Positions 19,515-28,969 of a stretch of 64,000 nucleotides of DNA are shown piece after piece (position 1 is the stretch's first letter; each line of letters begins with the position of its first letter). The stretch lies in the NCBI GenBank assembly GCA_017434755.1, contig JAFRER010000001.1:62001-126000 (forward strand), in the 5' to 3' direction. The DNA is from Oscillospiraceae bacterium (GTDB lineage: Bacteria > Bacillota > Clostridia > Oscillospirales > Oscillospiraceae). The position numbers and the translations under genes are program-made. The notes beneath the pieces were generated by a model, which was not told the origin of the DNA, ran no database searches, and was given only the letters and a program-made list of their open reading frames with translations.

Positions 19515-19669
19515 CGCGGAGAATAAAATACGATTTTCTTGAAAAGAAGTCTTGCACAATTCGCCCTGAGATGGTAAAAATATATCTATATTGATTTCCG
19601 TTCATTTAAATCGATAAAGAGACGGGGTCATCGCTTTCCAAAATTCGATCAGGTAAAGGAAGTGTTTTT

Positions 19670-21019
19670 GTGGACAATGGAAGAGAAAGACTCGGCAGCA
19701 GACTCGGTTTCATCCTTCTGAGCGCGGGCTGCGCCATCGGCTGCGGGAACGTTTGGAAGTTCCCGTGGATGACCGGTCAGTACGGCGGCGGCGGATTCGT
19801 TCTGGTATATATCCTCTGCCTGCTGATCCTCGGACTCCCTGTCATGGTCATGGAGTTTGCCATGGGCCGTGCCTCCCAGGCAAGCCCTCTGGGAATGTAT
19901 CAGAAGCTCGAAAAACCGGGCTCCAAATGGCATATCCACGGCTGGTTCGCCCTGCTGGGCAATGTCGCCCTTATGGCGTTCTATACGGTCGTCACCGGCT
20001 GGATGATCTATTATTTCTGGATGTTCCTTATCGGACAGAACGAGATCCTTGCTTCCGGAGGCTTCGGAGCAATGATCACCAATCCCGGCGTAAATGTAGG
20101 CTTTCTGGCAATTGCGGTTGTCATCGGTTTCGGCATCCTGTGCTTCAATCTGCAGGGCGGACTGGAACGTGTAACAAAGTATCTGATGGTCGCGCTCCTC
20201 ATGCTGATGATCGCCCTGGCGATCCGCAGCGCCACGCTGCCGAATGCGGCGGAAGGACTGAAGTTCTATCTCGTGCCTGACTTCAGCAAGATTACAGGAA
20301 ATGTCGTTGTCGGCGCCATGAACCAGGCTTTCTTCACGCTGTCGCTCGGCATCGGATCCATGGCCATCTTCGGCAGCTACATCGGCAAAGAGCGCTCACT
20401 CATGGGTGAGAGCGTCAATGTCATCATACTGGATACCTTCGTTGCCATTATGGCCGGCCTGATCATTTTCCCGGCCTGCACCAGCTATGGCGTGGAAGTT
20501 GACGCCGGACCTCCGCTGCTGTTCAACACCATGGCCACGGTCTTCAACAACATGGCGGGCGGCCGCTGGTGGGGAACGCTCTTCTTCCTGTTCATGGTCT
20601 TTGCGGCTCTTTCCACAGAGCTTGCGGTTTTTGAGAACATCCTCGCCATGGTCCGTGAGAAGACCGGCTGGTCCCGTCCTCTCGGCTGCATCGTCTGCGG
20701 CATCGGCATTTTCCTGCTCAGCCTGACCACGGCTCTTGGCTACAGCAAGTTCAGTTTTCAGCCTTTTGCCGAGGGCAGCGCCTGGCTCGATTTCTGGGAT
20801 TTCATCGTCTCCACGAACCTGCTCCCGGTCGGCGCTCTGATCTTTGCCCTGTTCTGCTGCAACAAGTTCGGCTGGGGCTGGGATAACTTCGTTGAAGAGG
20901 CCAACGCCGGCAAGGGCATGAAGGTAAAGAAATGGATGAAGCCGATCTTCCAGTTCGTGGTCCCGATCGTCGTAGCCTTCCTCTATATCTACGGCCTTAT
21001 CACCTTCGGCTGGAAATAA
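19670..21019 (+). CDS. Sodium-dependent transporter, NSS/SNF family
   Basis: A 449-residue polytopic protein of the neurotransmitter:sodium symporter family. The N-terminal RLGFILLSAGCAIGCGNVWKF segment is helix 1 with its unwound sodium and substrate site, and GGGGFVLVYI is helix 2. The length fits the 11-helix bacterial form (as in MhsT or Tyt1), which imports amino acids with Na+. The GTG start at 19670 follows AAAGGAAG. Monocistronic by its own terminator. A Na+ gradient could come from the pyrophosphatase encoded in this window (inference). Confidence 0.9.
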   Translation: MDNGRERLGSRLGFILLSAGCAIGCGNVWKFPWMTGQYGGGGFVLVYILCLLILGLPVMVMEFAMGRASQASPLGMYQKLEKPGSKWHIHGWFALLGNVALMAFYTVVTGWMIYYFWMFLIGQNEILASGGFGAMITNPGVNVGFLAIAVVIGFGILCFNLQGGLERVTKYLMVALLMLMIALAIRSATLPNAAEGLKFYLVPDFSKITGNVVVGAMNQAFFTLSLGIGSMAIFGSYIGKERSLMGESVNVIILDTFVAIMAGLIIFPACTSYGVEVDAGPPLLFNTMATVFNNMAGGRWWGTLFFLFMVFAALSTELAVFENILAMVREKTGWSRPLGCIVCGIGIFLLSLTTALGYSKFSFQPFAEGSAWLDFWDFIVSTNLLPVGALIFALFCCNKFGWGWDNFVEEANAGKGMKVKKWMKPIFQFVVPIVVAFLYIYGLITFGWK

Positions 21020-21056
21020 CCGGACAGCCTTTATCGTACAATCAGTTTATCGATCA

Positions 21057-21100
21057 CTGCACCCTGTATTTTCTATTACGGGGTGCAGATTTTCTCTTTG
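21057..21100 (+). terminator. Terminator after the NSS transporter
   Basis: Stem CTGCACCC / GGGTGCAG (21057-21064 and 21081-21088) followed by a T-rich tail. Confidence 0.8.
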
Positions 21101-21116
21101 AACGGCGGTGTGAAAA

Positions 21117-21923
21117 ATGCTTTGGAATGCGAAAAACGGACGCGTGGAGATTAACGGCTCCGGGATGGAGTATGTCTCCTTCGGCAGCGGCGATAAAAAA
21201 CTGGTGATCCTTCCGGGACTGTCGGACGGACTGGCCACGGTAGAGGGAAAAGCCCTGATGCTGGCCGTGCCGTACCGGAAGTACCTGAAAGATTTCACGG
21301 TGATGATGTTCAGCAGGCCCGATCCGCTTCCGGAGGGCCATTCCATCCGGGATATGGCGGAAGATCAGGCCGCGGCTCTGAGAAAGCTCGGCATCGGAAC
21401 GTGCAGCGTGCTCGGCGTTTCCCAGGGGGGAATGATCGCGCAGGTCCTGGCGGCCGGGCATCCGGAAATGGTCGAAAAGCTCGTTCTGGCCGTTTCCGCA
21501 CCGTGCGTAAATGAGATCACAAGAGCATGCGTTGAAAAGTGGATCTCTCTTGCCAAAAAGGGCGACCACAAGGCGCTCATGATCGATACGGCCGAGAAGA
21601 GCTATTCGGAAACGTATCTGGAAAAGTACAGAAAGCTCTACCCCGTCATCGCTTCGATCGGCAGACCGAAGGATTATCGGCGGTTCCTGACGAATGCCGC
21701 GGCGATCCTTTCGTTTGATGCTTCGGAAGAGCTTGAAAAGATCAGCTGTCCCACGCTGATCGTCGCCGGGAAGGACGACAGGATCGTCGGCCCGGAGGCG
21801 TCGTATGAGATGCATGAGAGGATAGCCGGAAGCGAGCTGCATGTGTATGAGAGACTCGGCCATGCGGCCTATGAGGAGGCCCCGGATTTCAACGAGCGCG
21901 TTTTCTCGTTTCTCAGGTCCTGA
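21117..21923 (+). CDS. Alpha/beta hydrolase, soluble
   Basis: A 268-residue alpha/beta hydrolase without a signal peptide. The nucleophile is the serine of LGVSQGGMIAQ, the acid is the second aspartate in AGKDDRIVG, and the histidine is in RLGHAAYEEAP. LGVSQGGM and the short length resemble proline-iminopeptidase-like and 3-oxoadipate-enol-lactonase-like members. Own transcript, closed by a terminator at 21950. Substrate not inferable. Confidence 0.8.
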   Translation: MLWNAKNGRVEINGSGMEYVSFGSGDKKLVILPGLSDGLATVEGKALMLAVPYRKYLKDFTVMMFSRPDPLPEGHSIRDMAEDQAAALRKLGIGTCSVLGVSQGGMIAQVLAAGHPEMVEKLVLAVSAPCVNEITRACVEKWISLAKKGDHKALMIDTAEKSYSETYLEKYRKLYPVIASIGRPKDYRRFLTNAAAILSFDASEELEKISCPTLIVAGKDDRIVGPEASYEMHERIAGSELHVYERLGHAAYEEAPDFNERVFSFLRS

Positions 21924-21949
21924 TCCCCGCGCTGCATGGACAAAACCGG

Positions 21950-21998
21950 AAAAACACCCGTAATATCGGCGTTTTCAGCCGATTTTGCGGGTGTTTTT
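21950..21998 (+). terminator. Terminator after the soluble hydrolase
   Basis: AAAAACACCCG pairs with CGGGTGTTTTT across an inner hairpin (ATCGGC/GCCGAT); a T-run follows. Confidence 0.85.
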
Positions 21999-22169
21999 CT
22001 CTGCGTTCGGGTCAGTTTTTGTTTTCATTCTGTTCATATAAACCGGTCATGTTGCACAAAGAAACGGGTCTGTATGCCCCGGAGAGACTGGACAGGTTCC
22101 ACAGCGGCCGGATTTGACAAATCCCCCGGACAGTGCTAAAACAACCGGCGATCCCGAAAAAAGGAGGGT

Positions 22170-23648
22170 TTGCCTATAAAAAACAACGAAACGATGATGC
22201 AGTATTTTGAATGGTATCTCCCGAACGACGGCCTCTGGTGGAAGCGATGCGCGGCCAAGGCGCCGAATCTTGCGGCACTCGGCATTACGCAGGTCTGGCT
22301 CCCGCCGGCCTACAAAGGCTCAGCCCAGGATGACGTCGGTTACGGAGTTTATGATATGTATGATCTCGGTGAGTTCGAGCAGAAGGGGACCGTGCGCACC
22401 AAGTACGGCACGCGCGATGAATACGTCGGTGCGGTGGATTCCTTCCACGATGCCGGCATCCGGGTCTTCGGCGACATCGTGTTGAACCACAGGATGGGGG
22501 GCGACGCGCTGGAGACCGTGACCGCGGTCACCGATTCGCCCGAGAACCGTCTTGAACAGACGGGCGGCGAGCAGGAGGTCTGCGTCTGGTCGAAGTTCAG
22601 CTTTCCCGGACGGGGCGGAAAATACAGCCGCTTCACCTGGGACCACCGCTGCTTTACGGGGACCGACTGGGACGAATTGAGCCGCAGCAGCGATTCCATC
22701 TACCGTTTTGCGGGAAAACGCTGGGATCCGGATACAGACCCCGAGAAGGGCAATTTCGACTATCTGATGGGCATGAACGTTGACATGCACAACCCGAAGG
22801 TAGTCAGCGAGACCCGGAAATGGCTCCGCTGGTATCTGGAGGGAACGGGTGTGGACGGACTGAGGCTGGATGCCGTGAAGCATATACGCTTCCCGTTCTG
22901 CCGCGACCTGCTCAGCTGGATCCGCAGCCACGGCTGGCCGGACCTTCCCGCCGTGGGCGAATACTGGAGCGGCGATCCGGAACGGCTCAAGTATTATCTT
23001 GACGCCGTGGACAACGAGATGGATCTGTTCGACGTGGCGCTGCACTATAAGTTCTTCTATGCTTCCGAAGCGGGCGCGGACTATGATCTGCGCGGCATCT
23101 TTGACAATACACTTGTCCGGGAAAGGCCGGACAGTGCCGTCACCTTTGTGGACAACCACGACACACAGCCCGGTCAGAGCCTGCAGTCGTCCGTGTCGGA
23201 GCGCTTCAAGCCGCTCGCCTACGCGATGATCCTGCTGAGACAGGACGGCATACCCTGCGTGTTCTATTCCGACTACTACGGCAATACGGCCCTGGACACG
23301 CCGCCCGTCCCGCATCTCGGCAGACTGATAAAGCTTCGCCGCTTCTATGCTTACGGAGAGCAGGAGGATCACTTTGACGATGAGCACCTGATAGGCTGGG
23401 TGCGCCGCGGCGATGCGGATCATCCCGGCTCGGGCATGGCGGTGCTGCTCAGCAACGCAGAGGGCGGAAGCAAAACCATGTATATGGGTGAACGCTTTGC
23501 CGGAGAGAGGTTCCGCGATGTCACGGGCGGCTGTGCCGAGCCTGTAATCATCGACGGACAGGGCTTCGGCCGGTTCCGTGTGAACGGCCCGAAGGTTTCC
23601 GTCTGGGTCGGCGACGCGGCTTTCGAAGACCTGGTCATAAACGACTGA
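22170..23648 (+). CDS. amyS: Intracellular alpha-amylase, GH13
   Basis: A 492-residue GH13 enzyme close to liquefying Bacillus amylases, without signal peptide, so it should act on internal or imported maltodextrin or glycogen. The N-terminal MMQYFEWYLPNDG is diagnostic. Catalytic blocks: DIVLNH (I), GLRLDAVKH with nucleophile D (II), GEYW with acid/base E (III) and FVDNHDTQ (IV). The start is odd: the ribosome binding site AAGGAGGG ends at 22168, only 1 bp from TTG 22170 and 7 bp from an ATA at 22176; the first ATG (22194) would cut into the conserved strand. TTG is given here. Confidence 0.9.
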   Translation: MPIKNNETMMQYFEWYLPNDGLWWKRCAAKAPNLAALGITQVWLPPAYKGSAQDDVGYGVYDMYDLGEFEQKGTVRTKYGTRDEYVGAVDSFHDAGIRVFGDIVLNHRMGGDALETVTAVTDSPENRLEQTGGEQEVCVWSKFSFPGRGGKYSRFTWDHRCFTGTDWDELSRSSDSIYRFAGKRWDPDTDPEKGNFDYLMGMNVDMHNPKVVSETRKWLRWYLEGTGVDGLRLDAVKHIRFPFCRDLLSWIRSHGWPDLPAVGEYWSGDPERLKYYLDAVDNEMDLFDVALHYKFFYASEAGADYDLRGIFDNTLVRERPDSAVTFVDNHDTQPGQSLQSSVSERFKPLAYAMILLRQDGIPCVFYSDYYGNTALDTPPVPHLGRLIKLRRFYAYGEQEDHFDDEHLIGWVRRGDADHPGSGMAVLLSNAEGGSKTMYMGERFAGERFRDVTGGCAEPVIIDGQGFGRFRVNGPKVSVWVGDAAFEDLVIND

Positions 23649-23715
23649 GTAAACCGGATCCCGCTGTTTCCGTGATCAGGCAGAGAACGAAAATTATGTA
23701 AACCTATAGAACTGA

Positions 23716-23752
23716 AAAAACAGGGGCACCGTCAAGGGTGCTCCTGTTTTTT
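23716..23752 (+). terminator. Bidirectional terminator
   Basis: Stem AACAGG-GCACC with GGGTGC-CCTGTT around GTCAA; A-run before and T-run after. It lies between the convergent amylase gene and the DUF4153-type gene. Confidence 0.85.
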
Positions 23753-23808
23753 CATACAGAATCATTTCCCCGGCAGATCGGCAGGGGGTGTGCCCTGCCC
23801 GAAGCGGG

Positions 23809-25212
23809 TCAGTAGAGCATCAGCAGCGTCAATGTCGCGGCACTGAAGATCATCCACACGCGGAAGAGACGCTTCCCGGTGAAAAGGTGTCCGATCCACA
23901 GGACGCATCCCGTGAACAGAACGCACACCAGCCAGCTGCTCTGGAGCCGGAGCGGCGTGAAGCCGTAGATGGAGATGTACAGGGCGAGCTTGGAGAATGC
24001 GATCACGGCAAACAGGATGCTTTCCAGAAGAAGGATCAGGCAGAAGACCCTGAGCCGTCTTTCCCGGACGCCGCTGCAGTTGCTGAAATGGGTGCTCAGC
24101 CAGATCAGGACCGCATTCACGGTCATGATCTTGCAAAGCTCAAAGAAGCCCTGCCGCGCGTATTCGGCAACGATGAAGCCCTCCGGGAGTTTTCCGGAGA
24201 ACGCGCCGAAGAGATACGAGCCCTGCAGGATGAAGAAGGCCAGATAAAGGACGGAAAACAGCACGATCACCGCTTCCCAGAAAACGGGAGAGATCCGGCG
24301 GAGCCGCTCAAGAAAGACGGACATACGCTGCTTCCGGCGCTCCGTACGGCCGGGGTCTGTGCGGTGTGCGCCGGCGATCAGGCCGAACAGCCAGCATCCG
24401 ACCGGGATGCTGAGCAGGAGCCTGAAGAAGAATTCCGTAAGCTTGTCCCCGTTTTTGAAGCGGAACAGCTCCGAAAACGCGGAGAGCCTGTTTTCAAACA
24501 GGGCGTCGGCCCTGCCCAGAAGCCGGACGGCCGCATAAAACAAAGCGGCGCAGAGCAGCGCGGCGGGGATCAGCCACCAGTTCATCCGGCGTTTTCCGCG
24601 TTCCTGCCGGAACTGCTTTGCGCATCCTGCCAGCGTTCTGAAACGGAGGATGAAATTGCCGAAAGGCAATATGGCGAAACCGTTGAGGGCATTGCTCGGC
24701 AGATAATCAAAGCAGTCGCTCTCTATCAGAATGCCGCTTCTGGACAGTATCCACCAGACGGCAAACAGGTGGATGAAAAGAATGATCTGATACTCCTCCC
24801 AGACATGCCCGAGACGGAAAACAGCGCATACGACGGATATAACGAAGCAGCCGAGCCAGAACCAGCTTTCCGCAGAAGGCTTTGCGCTTCTGTTCAGCGC
24901 CGCGGTGAGGGCGATGATGAACACGGCGACGGGAAGGACGGGCCAGTACGGGTAGGGACCGGAGCCGTCACCCAGAAGGATGTAGCAATAGGCAGCGACA
25001 TAGGATAAAAGAGCGCCGATCAGTTCGGTGCGGGTATAGACAGGCGGCTGAACAGCCGGCTTTGCCGGCGGCAGACTCTCCGCTTCAGCGGACGGGGAAG
25101 GGCTCTCTGCGGGGAGAGGGATCTTTGCCCCGCAGGAGGAACAGAAAGCGGGAGCATGACCGTCCGGGAAGCTTAAGGTGCTGCCGCAGTTCGGACAGAT
25201 ACAGTTTTGCAT
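23809..25212 (-). CDS. Zinc-ribbon polytopic membrane protein, DUF4153/DUF4173-like
   Basis: A 467-residue protein. A zinc ribbon (C6, C9, C24, C27) and a Ser/Pro linker precede about 11 membrane helices. The FGAFSGKLPEGFIVAEYARQGFFEL segment belongs to the DUF4153/DUF4173 type; the part quoted includes the conserved EYARxGFFEL. No biochemical role is known. The start is followed upstream by an XRE regulator and a DUF2975 gene on the same strand (gaps of 12 and 10 bp), so the three form one operon. Confidence 0.72.
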   Translation of the reverse strand: MQNCICPNCGSTLSFPDGHAPAFCSSCGAKIPLPAESPSPSAEAESLPPAKPAVQPPVYTRTELIGALLSYVAAYCYILLGDGSGPYPYWPVLPVAVFIIALTAALNRSAKPSAESWFWLGCFVISVVCAVFRLGHVWEEYQIILFIHLFAVWWILSRSGILIESDCFDYLPSNALNGFAILPFGNFILRFRTLAGCAKQFRQERGKRRMNWWLIPAALLCAALFYAAVRLLGRADALFENRLSAFSELFRFKNGDKLTEFFFRLLLSIPVGCWLFGLIAGAHRTDPGRTERRKQRMSVFLERLRRISPVFWEAVIVLFSVLYLAFFILQGSYLFGAFSGKLPEGFIVAEYARQGFFELCKIMTVNAVLIWLSTHFSNCSGVRERRLRVFCLILLLESILFAVIAFSKLALYISIYGFTPLRLQSSWLVCVLFTGCVLWIGHLFTGKRLFRVWMIFSAATLTLLMLY

Positions 25213-25224
25213 GAAAAGACCTCC

Positions 25225-25455
25225 TTAAAGGCTTCCGGCAGTGCCGAAGGCGTCATCCTGAAACTCCAGAATGTCTCCGGGCTGACAGTTCAGCTCATGG
25301 CAGAGAGCCATCAGGGTGGAAAAGCGGATGGCTTTCGCTTTCCCGTTTTTCAGGATGGAAAGATTGGCGGGCGTGATCCCGACCCGTTCCGCGAGATCTC
25401 CGGCGGAGATCTTGCGCTTTGCCATCATCACATCTATGTTTACGATGATCTTCAT
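25225..25455 (-). CDS. XRE-family helix-turn-helix regulator
   Basis: A 76-residue Cro/CI-type DNA-binding protein of the YozG/HTH_26 kind: DLAERVGITPANLSILKNGKAK is the helix-turn-helix, followed by a short helix and CQPGDILEF. It lies between DUF2975 and DUF4153-type membrane genes. XRE + DUF2975 is a recurring Firmicute pair in which the regulator probably controls its own operon. GGAGGG precedes the ATG. Confidence 0.85.
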   Translation of the reverse strand: MKIIVNIDVMMAKRKISAGDLAERVGITPANLSILKNGKAKAIRFSTLMALCHELNCQPGDILEFQDDAFGTAGSL

Positions 25456-25465
25456 AAGCCCTCCG

Positions 25466-25915
25466 TCAGATCGTCAGATCCAGATCGGACTTCATGTCGG
25501 CGGCCTGCTGGAAGATGTTCTTGACGATGCGCACGATGAGCATCATGAAGGCCGCCGCCGCGGCGACGACGAAATACGGGATGAAATACAGCATGCTGAT
25601 CAGAAACACGAGCGCGACCGCGGCACAGCACCAGCTTATCCCGCGGAGCAGACGGATATTCTCTGCGGTGAAGACCTCGCTTGCGCGGAGATTCCGCAGA
25701 AGCATCCTGAGCAGGACCAGACAGATCCAGGCGAACACGCTTGCGCTGTAGAGCGTGATCAGGGCAAAGGTACCGTGAGAGGGATCGGAAGGGATGAGCC
25801 GGTTCGACCAGCTCAGAAGAAACGGAGCGGCTATGTCCGCCGCGAGCAGCAGCACGGCAAAAACGTAAACGAAAACGATCGACAGGCCGATGCTTCGGTC
25901 ATTTGTCCATTCCAT
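25466..25915 (-). CDS. DUF2975-type membrane protein
   Basis: A 149-residue protein with four helices. The ATG at 25915 is preferred over one 42 bp upstream since GGAGGTG precedes it. Helix layout, the RASEVFTAENIRLLRGI loop between helices 2 and 3, and the adjacent HTH gene identify DUF2975. The loop (EVFT-NV-LR in the family) is typical. Function unknown, likely a membrane sensor or partner of the regulator. Confidence 0.8.
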   Translation of the reverse strand: MEWTNDRSIGLSIVFVYVFAVLLLAADIAAPFLLSWSNRLIPSDPSHGTFALITLYSASVFAWICLVLLRMLLRNLRASEVFTAENIRLLRGISWCCAAVALVFLISMLYFIPYFVVAAAAAFMMLIVRIVKNIFQQAADMKSDLDLTI

Positions 25916-26081
25916 GTCAGACACCTCCGGAGTTCGGAATACACAGGAAGCATACAACGGAACAGATCGAATGTCAAGAAAGATTTATCGTTTTTCGATA
26001 ATAACTATCTGCAAAACGGGAAATACAAACGAAGAACGAACCGTCGGCCGTGCAGGAGCAACGGACTTCCGGACAAAAAAA
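25916..26081. other. Intergenic, promoter region of the DUF2975 operon
   Basis: Non-coding 166 bp, AT-richer than its surroundings, between the FUSC gene terminator and the DUF2975 gene. No specific motif could be assigned with confidence. Confidence 0.4.
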
Positions 26082-26107
26082 GCACACACGCATCAAAGCG
26101 TGTGTGC
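26075..26107 (-). terminator. Terminator of the FUSC-HAD gene
   Basis: Perfect 10-bp stem GCACACACGC / GCGTGTGTGC with a 6-nt loop; on the minus strand it is followed by seven T. Confidence 0.88.
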
Positions 26108-26123
26108 TATTGACTTTCTCCGG

Positions 26124-27467
26124 TCATTTTTCTGCGGCGGATGCTGCTTTCATCGGGTCGCGGTGCAGGAGCTTGATCGGCTCGTAGCTGTTGCGCAGGA
26201 CGTTCAGCAGCTGGACCGCGTCGTGCTCCGAGCGGAAGCCGCCCTTCAGGAATACCTCCACGGGCTCGAGGGCCGGCTCTTTTTCCCGCAGCATCTGCAT
26301 GAGCCTGTTTTCGGCGTGCTTCTGTCCGGCCTGATCCGAATAGACATACAGGCCGAAGATCCCGGGGCCTTCCGACTGCGGCCGCACCCTGCATCGCAGA
26401 CCGTGGATCTTGAGTTCGGGGATCAGCTTTGCCCGCAGTCCCCTGATCGTTTCCTCGTCGCCTATGATCTTGATATAAACGACTTCTTCGAGTTCATACT
26501 TGTCGCCCTCCAGATAGCTCCTGTAGGGTGAGCGCCGCATCTGCTCGTACACGGCCTTCTCGGTGCTGCTGTATTCTCCCTGATGGAAAATGCAGGCCTT
26601 GCCGTTATGGATCGTGTAGATGAAGTGGCTGACCTCCATCAGATCGAGTTCCTTCATAAGCCAGACGGAATCGGTGGGAGGGATGTTTTCGGAGAAGATA
26701 TACGCGTTTTCTCTCGTGTCGTAAATGGCGGCGCCGTCCATCACGATCATCGGCATATCCAGTCTGGCGGCGTTCAGCTGCATCGTGAAGAAGGCCGGCG
26801 CGTGCTCCGACATCAGGCAGATCTTCGCGCCGTCAGCCAGGAGCGCGTTCAGCCGGAACAGCACGGTGGGGGAAAGCTGTGAAAAGCGGTCGGGGATCAG
26901 GTCCTTTATCCGGATGAAAAACACCAGATTCCCGTTTTTCCAGCGCGGCAGCCGGAACACGTTCACGGCGATCGACAGGACCGTTCCGAGCAGCACGCCG
27001 AATATCCTCGCCCCGCAGCTTTTCAGCGGCTCGTCGATCTCCGGGAAGGCGATGACGATACAGATGAATACGATGGCCGCCAGGCCCGAAGCATCGGACC
27101 GGCGCAGGAGCACAGCCGAATAGAGGCTGAGCAGCGTCCCGACGGCCATGAGCGCATAGGTCAGCAGTAAATAATTGCCTATGAAGGGGAGAAAGGTCAC
27201 CGTCAGAAGAAAGACCAGTCCCCAGAAGGTGCCTACCAGTGTGCCGGCAAATCTGCTTATGGCGAAGTTCCGCGTATCGCGCACGTACGGCTGCATGCAG
27301 ATGATCACGGTTATGGCGGCCTCGGCGGGCATGTCCTGTCCGCGGTATCCGCGCAGATAGTAATACAGAAGACTGAGGAAAACGGCGACCGCCGTTTTTA
27401 TGATGCGCTGACCGATGCGCGGGATCCCGGTCCGCTCCCTGTCCTCCGTCAGAATACTCAGTAACAT
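26124..27467 (-). CDS. FUSC/aromatic-acid-exporter domain fused to HAD-like domain
   Basis: A 447-residue protein of two parts. Residues about 20-170 hold six helices with the PEAAITVIICMQPYVRDTR region of the FUSC/ArAE_1 family, which exports aromatic or other organic acids. Residues about 190-420 look like a Cof-type HAD hydrolase cap and core (LMSEHAPAFF, VMDGAAIYD, then a ferredoxin-like cap with VVYIKIIGDEE), but the N-terminal DxDGT nucleophile motif is missing, so it is probably non-catalytic. GGAAAGGA precedes the ATG. Monocistronic. Confidence 0.7.
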   Translation of the reverse strand: MLLSILTEDRERTGIPRIGQRIIKTAVAVFLSLLYYYLRGYRGQDMPAEAAITVIICMQPYVRDTRNFAISRFAGTLVGTFWGLVFLLTVTFLPFIGNYLLLTYALMAVGTLLSLYSAVLLRRSDASGLAAIVFICIVIAFPEIDEPLKSCGARIFGVLLGTVLSIAVNVFRLPRWKNGNLVFFIRIKDLIPDRFSQLSPTVLFRLNALLADGAKICLMSEHAPAFFTMQLNAARLDMPMIVMDGAAIYDTRENAYIFSENIPPTDSVWLMKELDLMEVSHFIYTIHNGKACIFHQGEYSSTEKAVYEQMRRSPYRSYLEGDKYELEEVVYIKIIGDEETIRGLRAKLIPELKIHGLRCRVRPQSEGPGIFGLYVYSDQAGQKHAENRLMQMLREKEPALEPVEVFLKGGFRSEHDAVQLLNVLRNSYEPIKLLHRDPMKAASAAEK

Positions 27468-27592
27468 GTTTATCCTTTCCTGTCTGTTTTCAGAGCCATA
27501 GTATAATACAGCGTCTTCGCGGAAAAGTGTTAAGAAACGTTTAACGATGTCCGGGAAAGGGCCCGGAAAGAGCTTTTTTTTCGCATAAGCAA

Positions 27593-27619
27593 TGCTCCGC
27601 GGAGAAGACCCGCGGAGCA
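27593..27619 (-). terminator. Hairpin downstream of lysA
   Basis: Perfect 10-bp stem TGCTCCGCGG / CCGCGGAGCA with a 7-nt loop. The minus-strand flank lacks a clean T-run, so it may be a weak terminator or a 3'-end stabiliser. Confidence 0.5.
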
Positions 27620-27643
27620 GTTTAGTTTACATAACTTATAAAC

Positions 27644-28954
27644 TCATTCGTCCAGCATCAGCATGTCGTCCAGCGTCTCGCGTTTCACGGCAACATAGCT
27701 TTCGCCGCCGCTGAGCATCACGACCGGCGGCCGGGGCACGCGGTTGTAGTTCGACGCCATCGAGTAGTTGTAGGCGCCGGTGGTGCACACGGCCACCAGA
27801 TCCCCTCTGCGCATCGTTTCCGGCATCGGAACGTCCGGCTGGATGATGTCCCCGCTCTCGCAGCAGCGGCCGACGACGGAGCAGATCATATTCCGGTCCT
27901 CCTCCATGCGGCCGGCCGGGAGCACGGTGTACTCCGCACCGTAAAGAGCGTAGCGGGGGTTGTCCGTCATCCCGCCGTCGACCGACACATAGTTGATGAA
28001 TCCGGGGATCTTCTTCACCATTCCCACGGTGTAGAGCGTGAGTCCCGCGTCGGCGACGATGCAGCGGCCCGGTTCAAAGCCAATCTCCGGCATCTTCATG
28101 CCGTGCTCCCTGCACATGCTCCGGATCCCGTCCGCGGTCTCCTTCAGTATGCTCTCTATGTCCGGCTCGGGATCGCTGAGCACATACGGCACGCCGAATC
28201 CGCCGCCGAGATTGAGCTGTTCGGCCTCATAGCCGTACTTTGCCTTCACATGGGCCATGAAGTCGAGCATGATCTTCGCGGAACGGAGGAACACATCCGA
28301 ATCGAAAAGCTGCGATCCGACATGGCAGTGGAAGCCGCGCAGGTCGATATTCGCAAGCGTCAGCGCGAGGCGGAAGATCTCCTCGGCCTGTCCGGTCTCA
28401 ATGGCAAAGCCGAATTTGGAGTCGACCTTGCCGGTGTCCACTGCCTCGAAGGTGTGGGTGTCTATGCCGGGGGTCAGCCTGAGCAGGAGCTTCTGCCGGA
28501 TGCCGCGCTCTGCGGCGGCGGCGTTCACGGCGAGCAGTTCCTCGGTGCTGTCTATCACGAAATGGCCGATGCCGTGATCGATCGCGAACGCGATGTCCTC
28601 ATCGGATTTGTTGTTCGAGTGGAACCAGGCCCGCTCCGGCGGGAATCCAGCCTTCAGCGCCGTGTAGATCTCTCCCGGAGATACCACGTCCACGCACATG
28701 TCCTCCTCGTTCATGATCTCGTATATGCGTTTGAAGGAGGCGGCCTTTGAGGCATAGAGGATGTGTCCCCGTCCGCCGAAGGCATCGGTCAGGCAGCGTT
28801 TGAACAGGCGGCATTTTGCCCGGATGTGGTCCGCATCCAGCAGGTACAGGGGCGTGCCGTATTTTTCGGCGAGGACCGAGGTGTCCTGCCCCGCGAAAAA
28901 CAGCCGGCCGTTCGGCCCGAGACTGAGATTGCCGCATATGAATCTGGGTTCCAT
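27644..28954 (-). CDS. lysA: Diaminopimelate decarboxylase
   Basis: A 436-residue fold-type III PLP enzyme that makes L-lysine from meso-diaminopimelate. Seen: YASKA with the PLP lysine (about residue 69), HCHVGSQ, LNLGGGFGVPY, EPGRCIVADAG and the C-terminal CTTGAYNYSMASNYN. The ATG at 28954 follows GGAGG. The leader carries a lysine riboswitch and terminator, so expression should fall when lysine is abundant. Length and motifs are standard. Confidence 0.95.
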   Translation of the reverse strand: MEPRFICGNLSLGPNGRLFFAGQDTSVLAEKYGTPLYLLDADHIRAKCRLFKRCLTDAFGGRGHILYASKAASFKRIYEIMNEEDMCVDVVSPGEIYTALKAGFPPERAWFHSNNKSDEDIAFAIDHGIGHFVIDSTEELLAVNAAAAERGIRQKLLLRLTPGIDTHTFEAVDTGKVDSKFGFAIETGQAEEIFRLALTLANIDLRGFHCHVGSQLFDSDVFLRSAKIMLDFMAHVKAKYGYEAEQLNLGGGFGVPYVLSDPEPDIESILKETADGIRSMCREHGMKMPEIGFEPGRCIVADAGLTLYTVGMVKKIPGFINYVSVDGGMTDNPRYALYGAEYTVLPAGRMEEDRNMICSVVGRCCESGDIIQPDVPMPETMRRGDLVAVCTTGAYNYSMASNYNRVPRPPVVMLSGGESYVAVKRETLDDMLMLDE

Positions 28955-28969
28955 CGTTCAATGCCTCCA

